Below, one piece after another: positions 33,555 to 44,953 of a DNA stretch of 64,000 nucleotides (its first letter is position 1; each line of letters begins with the position of its first letter). The position numbers and the translations under genes are program-made. Source of the stretch: Astragalus membranaceus (taxonomy: Eukaryota > Streptophyta > Magnoliopsida > Fabales > Fabaceae); contig CM076848.1 in assembly GCA_039519185.1 (NCBI GenBank), forward strand, positions 28,501,917 through 28,565,916. The letters are read 5' to 3'. The notes under the pieces were generated by a model, which was given only the letters and a program-made list of their open reading frames with translations, ran no database searches and had not been told where the DNA came from.

Positions 33555-35430
33555 ATGCGTTTAAGGAGTGGTAGAAATCTCTCAGAGATGGCTCGCTCTA
33601 ATAACAATGCTTCTTCATCTAATGTGCAAAATTCACCAAGGAATGCGTCAGTTAGTGATGCAAATGCTGCAACAGCTATAGGAGTAACTGCTCTGTTGTC
33701 TCCTTCGACAACAATGGGTGTAACTGCAGTAACTGCTTCGTTGTCTTCTTCGACAGCCATGGGCATAACTGCTGTAACTGCTCCTGTAATTACTCCTGTG
33801 TCTATGATGACCACAGCAGCAGTAACACAACCCAATGCAATGACTTATGTGCCGCCAGAATTAGGACCATCAAGTCCTTTCATGGCTAATCCCGTGAGTG
33901 GAAATATGCCATTTAATCCTATAAATGGTAGGGGTTACCCTTACGGCATGCCAACAGCCTTAATGGCAGGCCTTCAAACCAATTCATCTACATTTGCAGA
34001 CAATGCAATAGTAGGTTTCTCTCCTACTCACAGTTCTTCTGGGAACATTTATAGTCGAAATGTTCAACCAGCCTTAACCACATCATCTATGTTGGCTTTA
34101 AGGCAACAAATGGATGATAGTAATCACGATATGGTTAACATGTTAACACAACAAATTGGTACTATATTCAATCCTCTGATACAAAATACCAATAATAGTT
34201 ACCAAATGTTAACAACACAAATGGGAAGAATTGCTGATTTCTTTGGCACTCCACCAGTGCATAACCAGCAAATTCCCCAAGTACAAAATGTTAGGCCTGT
34301 CGAAATCCCTTTGGAAAGGCCAAGCAATGTAATTCCCATGAATCAGGGACAACAACAACTGGTTATCGAAGAGCCTCCAAGAGTAGAGGCAATACCTGAT
34401 GTTGTGTTAGTCAATAGAAATCATAATGCTGACGAAGTGGTTAGGCAAGTGCAACAAAATAATTTTGGAGCACAAAATAACTTGGCTAATATGGTCGAAA
34501 CTATCTTAACCCAGAATGGCCTTAACTTAGGTTTACACAGGCCTAATTTTGTATCACCATTATCCGATTACACATTGCAAACAGAGTTGCCTAGGGGATG
34601 GAAAATTCCCAAGTTCACAAAATTTGCTGGGGAAACCAGTGAGTCGACTGTTGAAGATATTGATAGGTATTTAACTGAGGCTGGTGACTTAGCACATGAT
34701 GAGAATTTAAGAATGAAATATTTCCCAAATTCTCTAACTAAGAATGCTTTCACTTGGTTCACCACTTCAACCCCACATTCTATCTTTAATTGGGCTCAGT
34801 TAGAAAAAGCCTTTCATGAGCAATTTTACATGGGGCAATGTAAGATTAGTCTTAAAGAATTGACTAGTGTTCAACGTAAAGGGGCAGAGTGTATTGATGA
34901 TTATCTCAATAGATTTAGACTTCTCAAGGTGCTTTACTCAAGTACCTGAGAACGAGTTAGTCGAAATGGATGTTGGTGGCCTAGACTACTCTATTAGGAA
35001 GAAGTTAGATACTTTACACCTAAGAGATATGGCACACCTGGCTGATAGAGTTCGACAGGTCGAAAGGCTTAAAGCTGAAAAGGCTAGAAATAATAGGTTC
35101 AGTAATAATAAAAGAAGAAAAGGTTGCCTATGTCAATGCTAATGACAATGACCAAGAATTCGACATATCTTATGAAAGTGTCGAAGAAGAGGTTAATATT
35201 GCTGAATTACAACCTGGACCTCCTTATACTTGTAAACTATTAAAGCATTCAGATGGAAAAAATCCCGTCGAACCAAAAAATGATAAATTCGTTGCAAAAA
35301 CATATACTTTTGATGTTTCTAAATGTGACGAAATATTTGATCTGTTAGTTACTGATGGTCAAATTTTAGTGCCTAAAGGCCTAAAAACACCACCATTGGA
35401 ACAAAGACAGAAAAGAGGTTTTTTGTAAAT
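33555..35430 (+). pseudogene. Tat-like gag
   Basis: Starts MRLRSGRNLSEMARSNNN about 100 bp after the LTR. The N-terminal third is low-complexity, Thr/Val/Ser-rich with imperfect repeats (TAMGVTAVTA-like). The core has LRQQMDDSNHDMVNMLTQQI, PRGWKIPKFTKFAGE, NAFTWF and QLEKAFHEQFYMGQ, which define retrotransposon gag. Frameshifts near 34920 and 35125 break it; the coding continues in other frames to the zinc knuckle at about 35425. The same protein is encoded on minus at the left window edge. Confidence 0.9.
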
Positions 35431-37220
35431 TTCATAACTTCTTGGGCCATAACACTGCTCGTTGTGTCCTTTTCAGGGATTTGGTTCAAAAAGCATTGAA
35501 TGAAGGAAGGCTCAAATTTGGAGATAAGTCAAAGCCTCCAATGAAGATTGATGCAGATCCTCTACCAACAAACGAAGCAATGTATGTCGAAGTTGACATT
35601 GCTATGGTCGAAGTTTCTGGTGACACTGCAGGAAAGGGTAGTGTGAAAAGAACCATTGTAAGCTCCAAGGTTGACGTCGAAATGGTCACTGAAGACCAAT
35701 ATGATGACAAAATGAAGGTGGTTTACCCTAAGGCTGAAGAGGAATTGATTGATTTCCTCAATCGTTGCAAGATCAGCAACTCTGAGGTGATGCTATGTCC
35801 ACGATGCAGTGCTGTTTTCGATAAGGAAGCTGCAAAGGATCTGGAAAGTTTCAAACCTCAACCCAAACGCAAGGGGGAATGGGTCGACAAGAGATCCAAA
35901 CTCAGTTTCAATGACAGAGGGATACCTTACAAGGTTTCTTCGATTAAGAACCCCCACAAAGAAAAGGTTAGAACTTATGTTCCACCTTCTCAATCTCCTG
36001 TCGAAAAATGGGTTCATTCTGGCGGGAGAAGTGCTGGGTATTATCCCATGTATTATGCTGGAAAGAACGCTGGCAACCAACAGAAGCCAGCAAAGATGGT
36101 TAAGGGTGATACTAGTGCTAGTACAATTACCAAAAATAAGGCATCAGAAGCAAATAAATATGCCTACCGTAATAATTACAAGGGTAAAAACCCTATGACA
36201 AGAACACAATGGCGAATATATCAATGCCAGAAGAAAGTTACTGCTTCTACAGGGGCAACATCAAGTGCTGACAAGGGAAAAGGTAAAGAGTTACCTTCAG
36301 AATCTCTTGAAATGGTTAGAAATCCATCTACTGAAAGAATTTTTCCTCCACTTTCTGCACTCAAAGAAGGCCTAAACTTGGACGAAGACATGGAGTCAGA
36401 TTTCGATAATTTTGAGCCAGATTTCGACGTCTTATGTAATGTGGTCTCTATCCTGCCTGTGGAGTATGATGGGGTTTCTGAGGTCAATGACGTCGAAGAA
36501 GACTTTGATGAAGAAACTACATACAAGCCAATTTGCTACTATGTGCTCAAAAATGGCTGCGTCGAAGAACAACATGCAGTGTTCGAAAGACCTGACTGTG
36601 GGATGATGAATCATCTCAAACCTTTGTTCATTCAAGCCAAAGTGAATAACATAGGCGTGAATAAAGTCTTGGTCGATGGAGGTGCTGCTGTGAACCTAAT
36701 TAATGCCTCAACATTTGCTAAGGAAAATTGGTAAATGTGATACTAGTTTGAGGCCACACAACGTGGTTTTGACAAATTATGAAGGCAAAACTGGCCATTC
36801 ACTTGGGGCCATAGAGGTCGAGCTTGTTGTGGGAAGCATCAAGAGATTAACCCTGTTCCTAGTGGTTCCATCGAAAGCAAATTATAATTTGCTACTAGGA
36901 AGGGAGTGGATCCATGGTGTGGGGGAAATTCCATCAACTGTCCATCAAAGATTGATCATATGGAGAGAGGATGGATTAGTCGAAAACATTGAAGGTGACC
37001 AGAGTTACTTCAAAGCAGAAGTTAACACTATAACCAGAAAGACTTTTGGCGAATATTGCGCTATGTTCTTCTTCTGACCTTGGTTATATAACCAAGATAA
37101 TGTTTTCTCTTCTGCCACACTTCACCCAAATTATGGTTTTGTTTGGGAGAGGGAGATTATAGATGAAGATAGCCACCCAAGAGGCTTTGTCAAGCCTACT
37201 GGTTGGGATGAACCTTAAAA
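35424..37220 (+). pseudogene. Tat-like nucleocapsid knuckle and protease region
   Basis: Opens with a knuckle-like CKFHNFLGHNTARC, followed by a long charged linker and the retropepsin-like segment VLVDGGAAVNLINAST near 36668-36715 (DGG in place of DSG/DTG is usual in this lineage). A frameshift near 36725 moves the reading into the frame with NYNLLLGREWIHGVGEIPST, the protease C-terminal hallmark. Further stops at 37075-37077 and about 37216 precede the RT N-terminus. Confidence 0.85.
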
Positions 37221-37223
37221 GGT

Positions 37224-38460
37224 TTGATGATTAAGACCAGTACGTGGGATAGAATTACGGCTTATGTGGCCGAAAACAAAGAAAAAGCGGCTTTGGAAGC
37301 TGAATTAAATCAACAAATGGTTGCAGAAACAAATGTAACCAGTGTAATCAGTGAAAAAGATTTGGTCGAAGACCAAAGGCTTGATTGTGTGTATGATGAT
37401 GAGCCTTTAGGTTTTGAAAAGGACCCAATGGGTTCGACCAAAAGAATACAGGCACAAGATCCCTTGGAAGAAATTGACTTGGGAGATGGCTCTGTGAAGA
37501 GACCAAGATATATCAGTGCGAAGATCGACAAGGAATTCAGAGTGCAAACTATAGAGCTGTTGAAAAAATTCAGAGATTGCTTTGCTTGGGACTATAATGA
37601 AATGCCAGGGTTGAGTCGAGAAGTAGTAGAATTGAAGCTACCTATTCAACCAGAAAAGAAGCCAGTGAAGCAGACACCAAAAAAATTTGCGCCAGAGATC
37701 TTGTCGAAGATTAAAACAGAAATTGAAAGGCTACTAAAGAGCAAGTTCATCAGAACTGCCAGGTGATTTTTTAGGCTTTGTTGTGCACAAAAAAGGCATT
37801 GAAATCCATCAAAATAAGACGAAAGCTATTTTGGAAACAAAAGCTCCTTCGACAAAGAAAAAATTACAGTCATTGCTAGGAAAGATTAATTTCCTTAGAA
37901 GGTTTATTTCAATTCTAAGTGGCAAGACTCAAATTTTCTCGCCATTACTTCGACTGAAGAAGGAAGATGTTTTCAGATGGGAACCAGAACATCAAAAAGC
38001 TTTCGACGAGATCAAGACATATTTGATGAAGCCTCCTATTTTGTTACCTCCTATTAGAAATAAGGCAATGAAATTGTATGTAGCAGCATCAGATATGTCA
38101 ATAGGTAGTATGTTAGCACAAGAGGATGAAAATGGTGTCGAAAGAGCCATCTATTACCTTAGCAGAGTTTTAAATGATGCTGAAACTAGGTATCATCCAA
38201 TAGAAAAATTGTGCTTAAGTTTGTATTTTTCTTGTACAAAGTTAAAGCAATATATAAAGCCTATTGATGTGTATGTTTACTCGCATTATGATATCATTAA
38301 ACATATGCTGGCGAAACCAATACTACATAGTCGAATTGGTAAATGGGCTTTGGCTTTATCAGAATATTCATGAACTTATCAGCCTTTAAAGGCCATTAAA
38401 GGACAAATTGTTGCTGATTTTATTGTCGATCACTCATTAGTCGAAGCAACATTAAATTTA
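37224..38460 (+). pseudogene. Tat-like reverse transcriptase remnant and first RNase H
   Basis: The N-terminal RT part ends near KSKFIRTAR (37764) and the sequence jumps to FLGFVVHKKGIEI (from about 37768). The palm with the catalytic YxDD is absent, a deletion of some 150 residues judged from family length. The thumb/connection (NFLRRFISILSGK) and a Ty3-type RNase H (YVAASDMSIGSMLAQED, LSRVLNDAETRY) follow. TGA at 38371-38373 stops the frame. Without the palm no DNA can be made, so the element depended on others after the deletion. Confidence 0.87.
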
Positions 38461-38949
38461 GTGGATATTTGTCCTTGGAAGTTATATTTCGGCGGTTCTA
38501 GTCATAAAAATGGTTTTGGAATTGGAATTCTAATGGTTTCTCCAATGAAAATACCAATGAAATATAAGTTTAAAATTAAAGAACTTTGCTCCAATAATGA
38601 GGCTGAGTATGAAGCCTTAATAACAGGACTTGAGATCTTGTTAGACTTGGGGGCACAGAATGTCGAAATCCAAGGCGATTCTGAACTAGTTGTGAAGCAA
38701 TTAACAAAAGAATATAAATGTATTAAAGAAAATTTAATTACATATTTTGTTGCTGCCAATGCTTTGTTAAAACACTTCGACTGTGTGAATATAAACCATG
38801 TGCCTCGAATTGATAATCAAGAGGCAAATGAGTTGGCACAAATTGCTTTAGGTTATAAGGTATCCAAAGAGAAACTCAAAGAGTTAATAGAAATTAAAGA
38901 GAAATTGATTTCGACAAACTCTTTAGAGAAATTGTCAACACAAACACTT

Positions 38950-38965
38950 GGGGGGGGGGGGGGGG
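38950..38965 (+). repeat. Poly(G) run of 16 in pol linker
   Basis: Sixteen G in a row between the second RNase H and the integrase; read in frame it gives a glycine run. Likely unstable and possibly a sequencing-length artefact. Confidence 0.85.
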
Positions 38966-39860
38966 CAGAAGAAGCATTATTACCTCCAGTTACTAAAAAT
39001 AGTGATAGTGAAAATTTTGAAGTTTTTGCTATTGACAATATGTTGAACGATGACTGGCGAAAGCAGATTGTCGAATACTTGAAAAATCCAACAGGAATAA
39101 CTAATAGGAAAACCAAATATAGAGCCTTAAGCTATGTGATTATTGGAAATGAGTTGTTCAAAAAGACCCCTGAAGGAGTTTTACTCAAATGCCTTAGTGA
39201 AAGTGAGGCATACTTGGCAATATCTGATACTCATAGTGGAACTTGTGGGTCCCATCAAGCAGGTCACAAGATGAAATGGCTCTTATTTCGACAGGGTGTG
39301 TATTGGCCAACTATGCTGAAAGATTGCATAAAATTCGCCAAAGTTTGTCAAGAATGCCAAAAACATGTAGGAGTGCAACATGTACCTGCGAGTGAGTTAC
39401 ACTCAATAATAAAACCATGGCCTTTTAGAGGATGGGCCTTAGACATAATTGGTGAGATTAGACCAACGTCATCGAAAGGCCATCGTTTCATATTAGTTGG
39501 GATAGATTATTTTACCAAGTGGGTAGAAGCTATTCCTTTAGCTAATGTTAATCAAGAAGCAGTGATCAATTTTATTCAAAACCATATTTTATATAGGTTT
39601 GGAATTCCAAAAACCATTACCACAGACCAAGGTTCAGTGTTTATTGGTCAGAAAATGGTAGAATTTGCTGCTGAAAATGGTTACAAGTTGTTAGGTTCGA
39701 CACCATATTATGCGCAAGCAAATGGGCAAGTCGAAGCAGCCAATAAAATTATCATTAATTTGATAAAGAAGCATATTGGGCAAAAGCCTAAGAATTGGCA
39801 TAAAACTCTTGACCAAGTGTTATGGGCTTCTCGAAATTCTCCCAGGGAGTCAATTAGTAC

Positions 39861-40177
39861 CAAGGTTTTAAAAACCGGTCCGGATCGGCCGGTTCAACCG
39901 GTTGAACCGGGAACCGGACCCCTGGCCGATTGGTTCAACCCCATTTGAACCGCAGGCCAAAGAACCGCCCAGAACCGGATTGAACCGCCAAGAACTGCTT
40001 TGAACCGGTTTGAACCGCCCGAAATGCAATTTTTTATTTTTAAATTTACTTTTTTCTCCAAAATTTAATATTTTTTATTTAATAAATTACTTATCCGGTT
40101 CAATCATGGTTGAACCGATTGAACCATGAACCGGAGGTCTCGCCGGTTCGATCTCCGGTCCGGTTTTAAAAACATTG
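39861..40177. mobile_element. hAT-type MITE, 317 bp, in integrase
   Basis: Inverted ends CAAGGTTTTAAAAACCGGTC and reverse complement CAATGTTTTTAAAACCGGAC. A perfect 8-bp duplication ATTAGTAC at 39853-39860 and 40178-40185. The interior is made of CCGGTT/AACCGG repeats able to form long hairpins. No coding capacity. Confidence 0.9.
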
Positions 40178-40782
40178 ATTAGTACTACTCCTTTTAGGCT
40201 CGTTTTTGGGCATGAAGCAGTTTTGGCAGTCGAAATTTGTCTACAATCAACTAGGATTCAAAGACAATTTGAAATTCCATCTGAGGATTATTGGAAAATG
40301 ATGTTAGATGAATTGGTTGATCTAGACGAAGAAAGATTAACTGCCTTAGACACGCTTACAAGGCAAAAAGAAAGAGTGGCTAAAGCCTACAATAAAAAGG
40401 TTAAGTCGAAATCTTTCTCTTTAGAAGATTTAGTTTGGAAAGTCAATTTGACTATGGACAAAAAAGATAGAGTTTTTGGCAAGTGGTCACCAAATTGGGA
40501 AGGATCATTTAAAATTTCACAAGTCTTTTCTAATGGCGCTTATGAAATAGAAGAAATAGGCACAGATGGTCGAATTATGCGCATAAATGGCAAGTACTTA
40601 AAAAGGCATAAGCCAATGTTGCAAGAAGTTAAAATAACCCAAGAGTAAGATTAAGAAGAAATTTAAATATGGCATTGTCAGATGCAAGAGCCAAAAGGCG
40701 TTGTTGAAATATAAGTGTCAAAAGGCATTGTCAATTTCAAATATTACAAATATTCAAAGAGCAAAGAAGTGAAAGCTATAGA

Positions 40783-41379
40783 TTACAAGATGAGGTATGC
40801 CTTTAAGTTATCAAATAAAGCCTTAGCTTTCTCCAATCTCCTATTGATAAAGTTCTCTTCTTCGACTACATTGTCAACAAAGGCTTCATAATTGCACAGC
40901 CTTTCCAAATGTTCGATGCAGAGAGTTGCTTCTTCGTTTACTTCAGTTTCTAAAACATCTGGAGTTTTCAAGTTTTTCAGAATTGAAGCCTTCTTCTTTT
41001 CTGCTGATTGAAGCTTCAACTGCAGCTCTTGAATTTTTTGTCGGTATTTGGCAATGTCAAGGTCACATTCTTCGATAGCCTTCATCTCAGCTTCCGACTG
41101 AGCTTGTAGAGATGCAAGTTTTGCTTTTGATGCTTCGATTGCATTCTGCGTCTCTGTTTTCAGTTGAACCTCACGCTCTTTAATAGCCATATATTTCTTT
41201 TTCTTACCAAAATCCCTTGTGATTTGCTCCAAAAGAGGTTCAAATGCAACAATGAAGGTAAAAAAAAGAACTTTTGGGGGGAAAGCCTTTGCGTATCCCA
41301 CTACATCGACAATTGTGTAAGGACGTAGTGGGGAGTTCCAATGCAAATGTGACCCACTACCTTTCAAAAGGCGGCCCAT
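40783..41379 (-). CDS. Antisense coiled-coil ORF of Tat-like element
   Basis: An intact 198-residue frame on minus between the integrase stop and the 3' LTR, opposite to gag-pol. Residues about 60-185 are heptad-rich with many Glu, Lys, Leu and Ala (KEREVQLKTETQNAIEASKA, YRQKIQELQLKLQSAEKKK), a clear coiled coil; the N-terminus carries FIVAFEPLLEQITRDFGKKKK. Some Tat-lineage plant elements (Grande is a known case) carry an extra antisense ORF in this same place; function is unknown. It is intact while gag-pol is broken, but no independent expression evidence is visible. It could be the C-terminal half of a longer plant-mobile-domain-type protein. Confidence 0.6.
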   Translation of the reverse strand: MGRLLKGSGSHLHWNSPLRPYTIVDVVGYAKAFPPKVLFFTFIVAFEPLLEQITRDFGKKKKYMAIKEREVQLKTETQNAIEASKAKLASLQAQSEAEMKAIEECDLDIAKYRQKIQELQLKLQSAEKKKASILKNLKTPDVLETEVNEEATLCIEHLERLCNYEAFVDNVVEEENFINRRLEKAKALFDNLKAYLIL

Positions 41380-41495
41380 TACGTGATGTTAATGACGTCA
41401 TTAGACTTGATATAGAGCTGTTAAGCTCTGGTTTCGAAAACGTCATTTTCTACCTTCATTTATGCCTCAGTCGAAAACGATTTTGGGGGGCAATT

Positions 41496-42214
41496 TGTTA
41501 GCCTGCATTTTCGACAGGCTCAATTAAATGCAGTCAACGATGTTGATTTGTCATTTTAAAGGAGAAATGTTGATATTTGACATTGAGAAGGCGTTTTGAG
41601 GAATATTTTCGACTATGCCCAAGAATTAATGAAACTAAGAGTTTAAAGGCAAAGTTTCGACGAGAAAGAAGTTTAGAAGATTGGTCGCAGGTTAAAGCCA
41701 AGGAGTTTGGTCGAAGACCAGAGCAATGATGCTGTCGAAGGTGTAGGCAGTTACATGGTCGAATTGCATATAGCAGTTATAGTTTTTGAACTTCTTAGCA
41801 GTTTTAGGCAGTTTATGTTTTCCTCCTTGTATATAGTAGTTTTCCATAAGGAAAACGGGTCACAAACTCATTACACAAATTCTCACGCTCTACTTCCAAG
41901 TTAAAGCGAAAAACGAGTCCAGAGAAGCAATGTATGATTGTGTGCCACTTTCCTTTTTTTAATACAATTTTATTTTGTTTATTTCCAATTCCTGCACTTG
42001 TTCTTTCTTTGTTTTACGCAATTATCTTCTTTTCTGAAACAATTCATTAGTTTCACAAGAAACATTGAATTCCTTTCTTTTTCTTCAACTTGACCTGTAA
42101 GAAATCTGTGTTCTCTAAACGACTTTTATCCAAACTGTCTTGGGATTTACTAGTTGATCCCGCAAGTAAACCAAACTGGAAACTAGCGGTGTTTACCAAA
42201 ATCCACGGTAAACA
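41496..42214 (+). repeat. 3' LTR of Tat-like element
   Basis: 719 bp, co-linear with 32732-33451, preceded by a G-run PPT and followed by GAAGG as target duplication partner. Confidence 0.92.
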
Positions 42215-42219
42215 GAAGG

Positions 42220-43140
42220 GTGTTCTCTTTGATAGTAGGTCAATTGCTGAAGTAGAATATGATTCAATTATCAAATTTCTAAAACCATGACCCTAAGCTA
42301 TGCTCAAGCCATGATAAATATCCCAAAGTTATATTCCAAGGCAGAGCATATATCAAGGAGATAAGAGTAGAACAAAATTCGAATTCCTTTGCAATCCCAT
42401 AAAAAACCACCATATCCTGCGCTCCTACTCGCGTCTCCTACGACTCCATCACAATTGAGGGAAAGAAAATCTCTCGGTAGGGGAACCGAAAGTGAGGGAC
42501 AACCATCGCTGAGTCTCTTTCTAGGGGCTTAAGAGAAGCAGGCTTGTTTATTTGAGGCTATGATCCATTAGACTTGGTCAAGGATTTTGCAGCATATGGC
42601 GTAGGTGGAGTAAGCTTTTTTGGGAGAAAACATACTCGTTTCTAGACTTCTCGATCGAATCAGGCATGGAGTTGAAGACAACGCTCCAATTATGGTTCAG
42701 ATTCTCGACTTCAGAGTTGTTGAGATTGGTATGAAGCCAAGTCTCCCATGAGTTCTCTTAGAAGAACAAGTTGTGATTAACTGATCCGTACCTTAGCTGT
42801 CTCGGGCAGACCGAGGTGGGTAGGAGGTAGTGTGATCCTTTAGAAGTCGGGTGCGGAGCCCGAAGTCGGATGGTACCTGCAAAGACACTCTGACGCCCAA
42901 GTTAAGGGATAGAAGTCAAAGCAGGGTATGATGTGATGGAAAAAAAGTGTAACTGTCAGTGGGGTTGACCCGTATTTATAGTGAGGCGGCGCGACCCTGC
43001 CGTTGGATCTGGCGAAGTGATCTCAGCCGTTGATAAGCGTCTAGGTGTGTTTCAAGCGCCTTCTTTGGCGGAGCGCCTTCTCAATTGCTTCCTAGGCCGA
43101 TCTCGGCCCAAACCAGAGATTGGGCTCTTGGACCAGTCCG
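42220..43140 (-). mobile_element. Degenerate LTR-retrotransposon sequence
   Basis: On minus it contains GGGCGTCAGAGTGTCTTTGC followed by AGGTACC, a motif I associate with LTRs of plant Ty3 elements, and TCCGCACCCGACTTC nearby. No ends or duplications were found, and no coding frame. Treat as an unresolved repeat remnant. Confidence 0.4.
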
Positions 43141-43258
43141 GAACAGGAGGGGTGAGCCAAATCCAAATACTCAGAACACAGTTACAATATCTGAAGGTGT
43201 GGAATAGGGATGTGGTTGCACAACGATTCAACTTTCTCGTTGTAGTTAAAAATAGGCT
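43141..43258 (+). repeat. Direct repeat, copy 1 (about 118 bp)
   Basis: Matches 43966-44083 with about 80 percent identity by eye; the shared 3' end TTCTCGTTGTAGTTAAAAATA is identical. The spacer of about 700 bp begins with GGCTAAAATACACTTTTGGTC, a phrase common in dispersed plant repeats. Confidence 0.75.
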
Positions 43259-43965
43259 AAAATACACTTTTGGTCATTTAAGTTATTTATTTGTTTCCCT
43301 TTGGTCCTTTAAGTCTTTTTTTCTCAGTTTGGTCCCTCAAATCCCAAAATCGTTTCACTTAAGTCCTTTCCGTCCATCTGAGTTAACGGCTGATGACATG
43401 TCAGTTAACTGATGACGTGGAATATATTTAATGATGTGGAATTTTAATTTTTGTTTTAATTTTTTTTTGCCAAAAAATAAAAAAAATGACGTGGCAATTT
43501 TTTTTCGTTTCAGTTTGGTCCTCTAAGTTTGTAATTAGTTTCAAATTGGTCCCTTAAGTTTTAACTTAGTTTCAAATAGGTCATCTGAGTTTGTCTAAAG
43601 ATTTAAAATAGATCCTCTATTTTTAGTCGTTTCATTTTGGATGTAAAGCTAATTACGTGATCTCATTTACGTAATTCAAATATTGTTTTATTGGCTTTTG
43701 GAATTTTTTGGTTGACTTCAGTTAATAACACCACACAAATGACCAAAATGAAACTTGATGAAATCCCTACATGTGCACAAAACCAGGCCAAAACAAAATG
43801 AATAAAGAGACACGTGAACAACAACCGTCAAAAGCTAAACATAATGAATTATACTAACCCAGTTGCCTTTTTATTGGAGGAGGTAGGATATCGGGGTATA
43901 TTTTCACCATTTTTGTGGGATATTATTTAAGTATTTCATCAAGTTTCATTTTTTGGTCCTTTTGG
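43259..43965. repeat. Dispersed repeat (TTTGGTCCYT-type) between direct repeats
   Basis: Series of phrases TTTGGTCCTTTAAGT, TTTGGTCCCTCAA, TTTGGTCCTCTAAGT and AATTGGTCCCTTAAGT at about 60-80 bp spacing, typical of a high-copy plant repeat of uncertain class. No coding region. Confidence 0.55.
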
Positions 43966-44083
43966 CCTAGTCCGAAACATGAGATGTGAGCCGGCTCCAA
44001 ATACGTAGAACATAGTTACAATTCATGAAGGTGTGGAATAGGGATGCAACAATTCAACTTTCTCGTTGTAGTTAAAAATAATC
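43966..44083 (+). repeat. Direct repeat, copy 2
   Basis: Partner of 43141-43258; see that entry. Confidence 0.75.
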
Positions 44084-44895
44084 CTAATAGTTAGCAATTT
44101 TTCTATGAAAATAATACTAGTAATTAATACAGTCACTAAATCAATAATTATCAAATTTTATTTTGTGTGGAGACGAAGTGACAAGTACTGTCCATAAACT
44201 CACACGAGTATAGTGGAGCTCTCGAGTTCGAATCTAGGTAAGCACAGAAAAATTCAAACTAACGACTAAACTAATTATGCTAGACCTTAAGATAATGAGA
44301 ATTATTTATCAGATAAAATCAAAGAATTCACACATCAATTTCAATAAATAAAACTCTAAAAATGAATGAATGACAGTATAATTATAGTAATTCTGATCTA
44401 AATAAATTTCAATTTATTAATTGCAACTAATATAACCATGTAATTTGGCGTTGTAAAAAAAACCATGTGTGTGTCAAAAAAAAAACAAATAATTTGGCAG
44501 GTCATTGTTTTCATTTGGGAGCTACTCCATACAGAGTGAGACGGTTGATGTTCCCTGAGCCAAATGGAATCAAATAATTAACAGAAAAAGCAACGACGAG
44601 AGGAAATGCGAATCGCAAACTGTCTCAAAGTGATAAACTAATCTTTTCCTCGTTTTCTTCACCCTTAAACAATCAAAACCAACCAAAACCTCACGCTTCC
44701 CCATAAATTAAATCGCCTCCAATTCCGATACCTTCTTTTTTATAAAAGAGAAAAGAAAAAAATAAATTAAAAACCATGATCCACATTATACCTTACCCTG
44801 CCAGCTCCTCCTGCCTCTGCCGTTAATTAAAAGAAAAAAAAGAAGCATCATGTGCGGTAGTAGTAGTACTCACCAAGCAACGTCACCATTCTGAA
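44084..44895. other. Upstream region of the BTB gene
   Basis: AT-rich and non-coding. A TTTATAAAAG TATA-like motif sits at about 44740-44749, roughly 200 bp before the start codon, and could be the core promoter; unproven. Confidence 0.4.
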
Positions 44896-44933
<38 letters not shown>

Positions 44934-44935
44934 CG
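44896..44935 (+). repeat. (GA)n tract in presumed 5' UTR of BTB gene
   Basis: Nearly perfect GA repeat with a few AA interruptions ending 18 bp before the ATG; GA/CT tracts in 5' leaders are common in plants. Confidence 0.85.
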
Positions 44936-44953
44936 AAAGGGTATTCGGTTACT

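Larger units (their letters stand above)
38461..40648 (+). pseudogene. Tat-like second RNase H and integrase, split by hAT MITE
   Basis: The frame from 38461 has an archaeal-type RNase H (LYFGGSSHKNG, NNEAEYEALITGLE, GDSELVVKQL), then a linker containing 16 consecutive G, then integrase with zinc-finger region (HSGTCGSHQAGH, CQECQ), DDE core (LDIIGE, TTDQGSVF, NGQVEAANK) and TRIM-like C-terminus after the insertion (PFRLVFGHEAVLAVEI, KWSPNWEGSFKI). The 317-bp hAT MITE at 39861-40177 separates the core from the C-terminus. The end is TAA at 40646-40648. Confidence 0.9.
32732..42214 (+). mobile_element. Ty3/gypsy Tat-like retrotransposon, 9.5 kb
   Basis: LTRs 32732-33451 and 41496-42214 begin TGTTAGCCTGCATTTTCGA and end CCACGGTAAACA; flanks GGAGG (32727-32731) and GAAGG (42215-42219) match at 4 of 5. 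PBS ATTGGCACGCACAGTGGG at 33453-33470; PPT TTTTGGGGGG at 41481-41490. Gene order gag, protease, RT remnant, RNase H, second RNase H, integrase is that of Ty3; two RNase H domains point to the Tat lineage. A coiled-coil ORF lies antisense between integrase and the 3' LTR. Several frameshifts, a deleted RT core and a hAT insertion make it defective. Confidence 0.93.
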
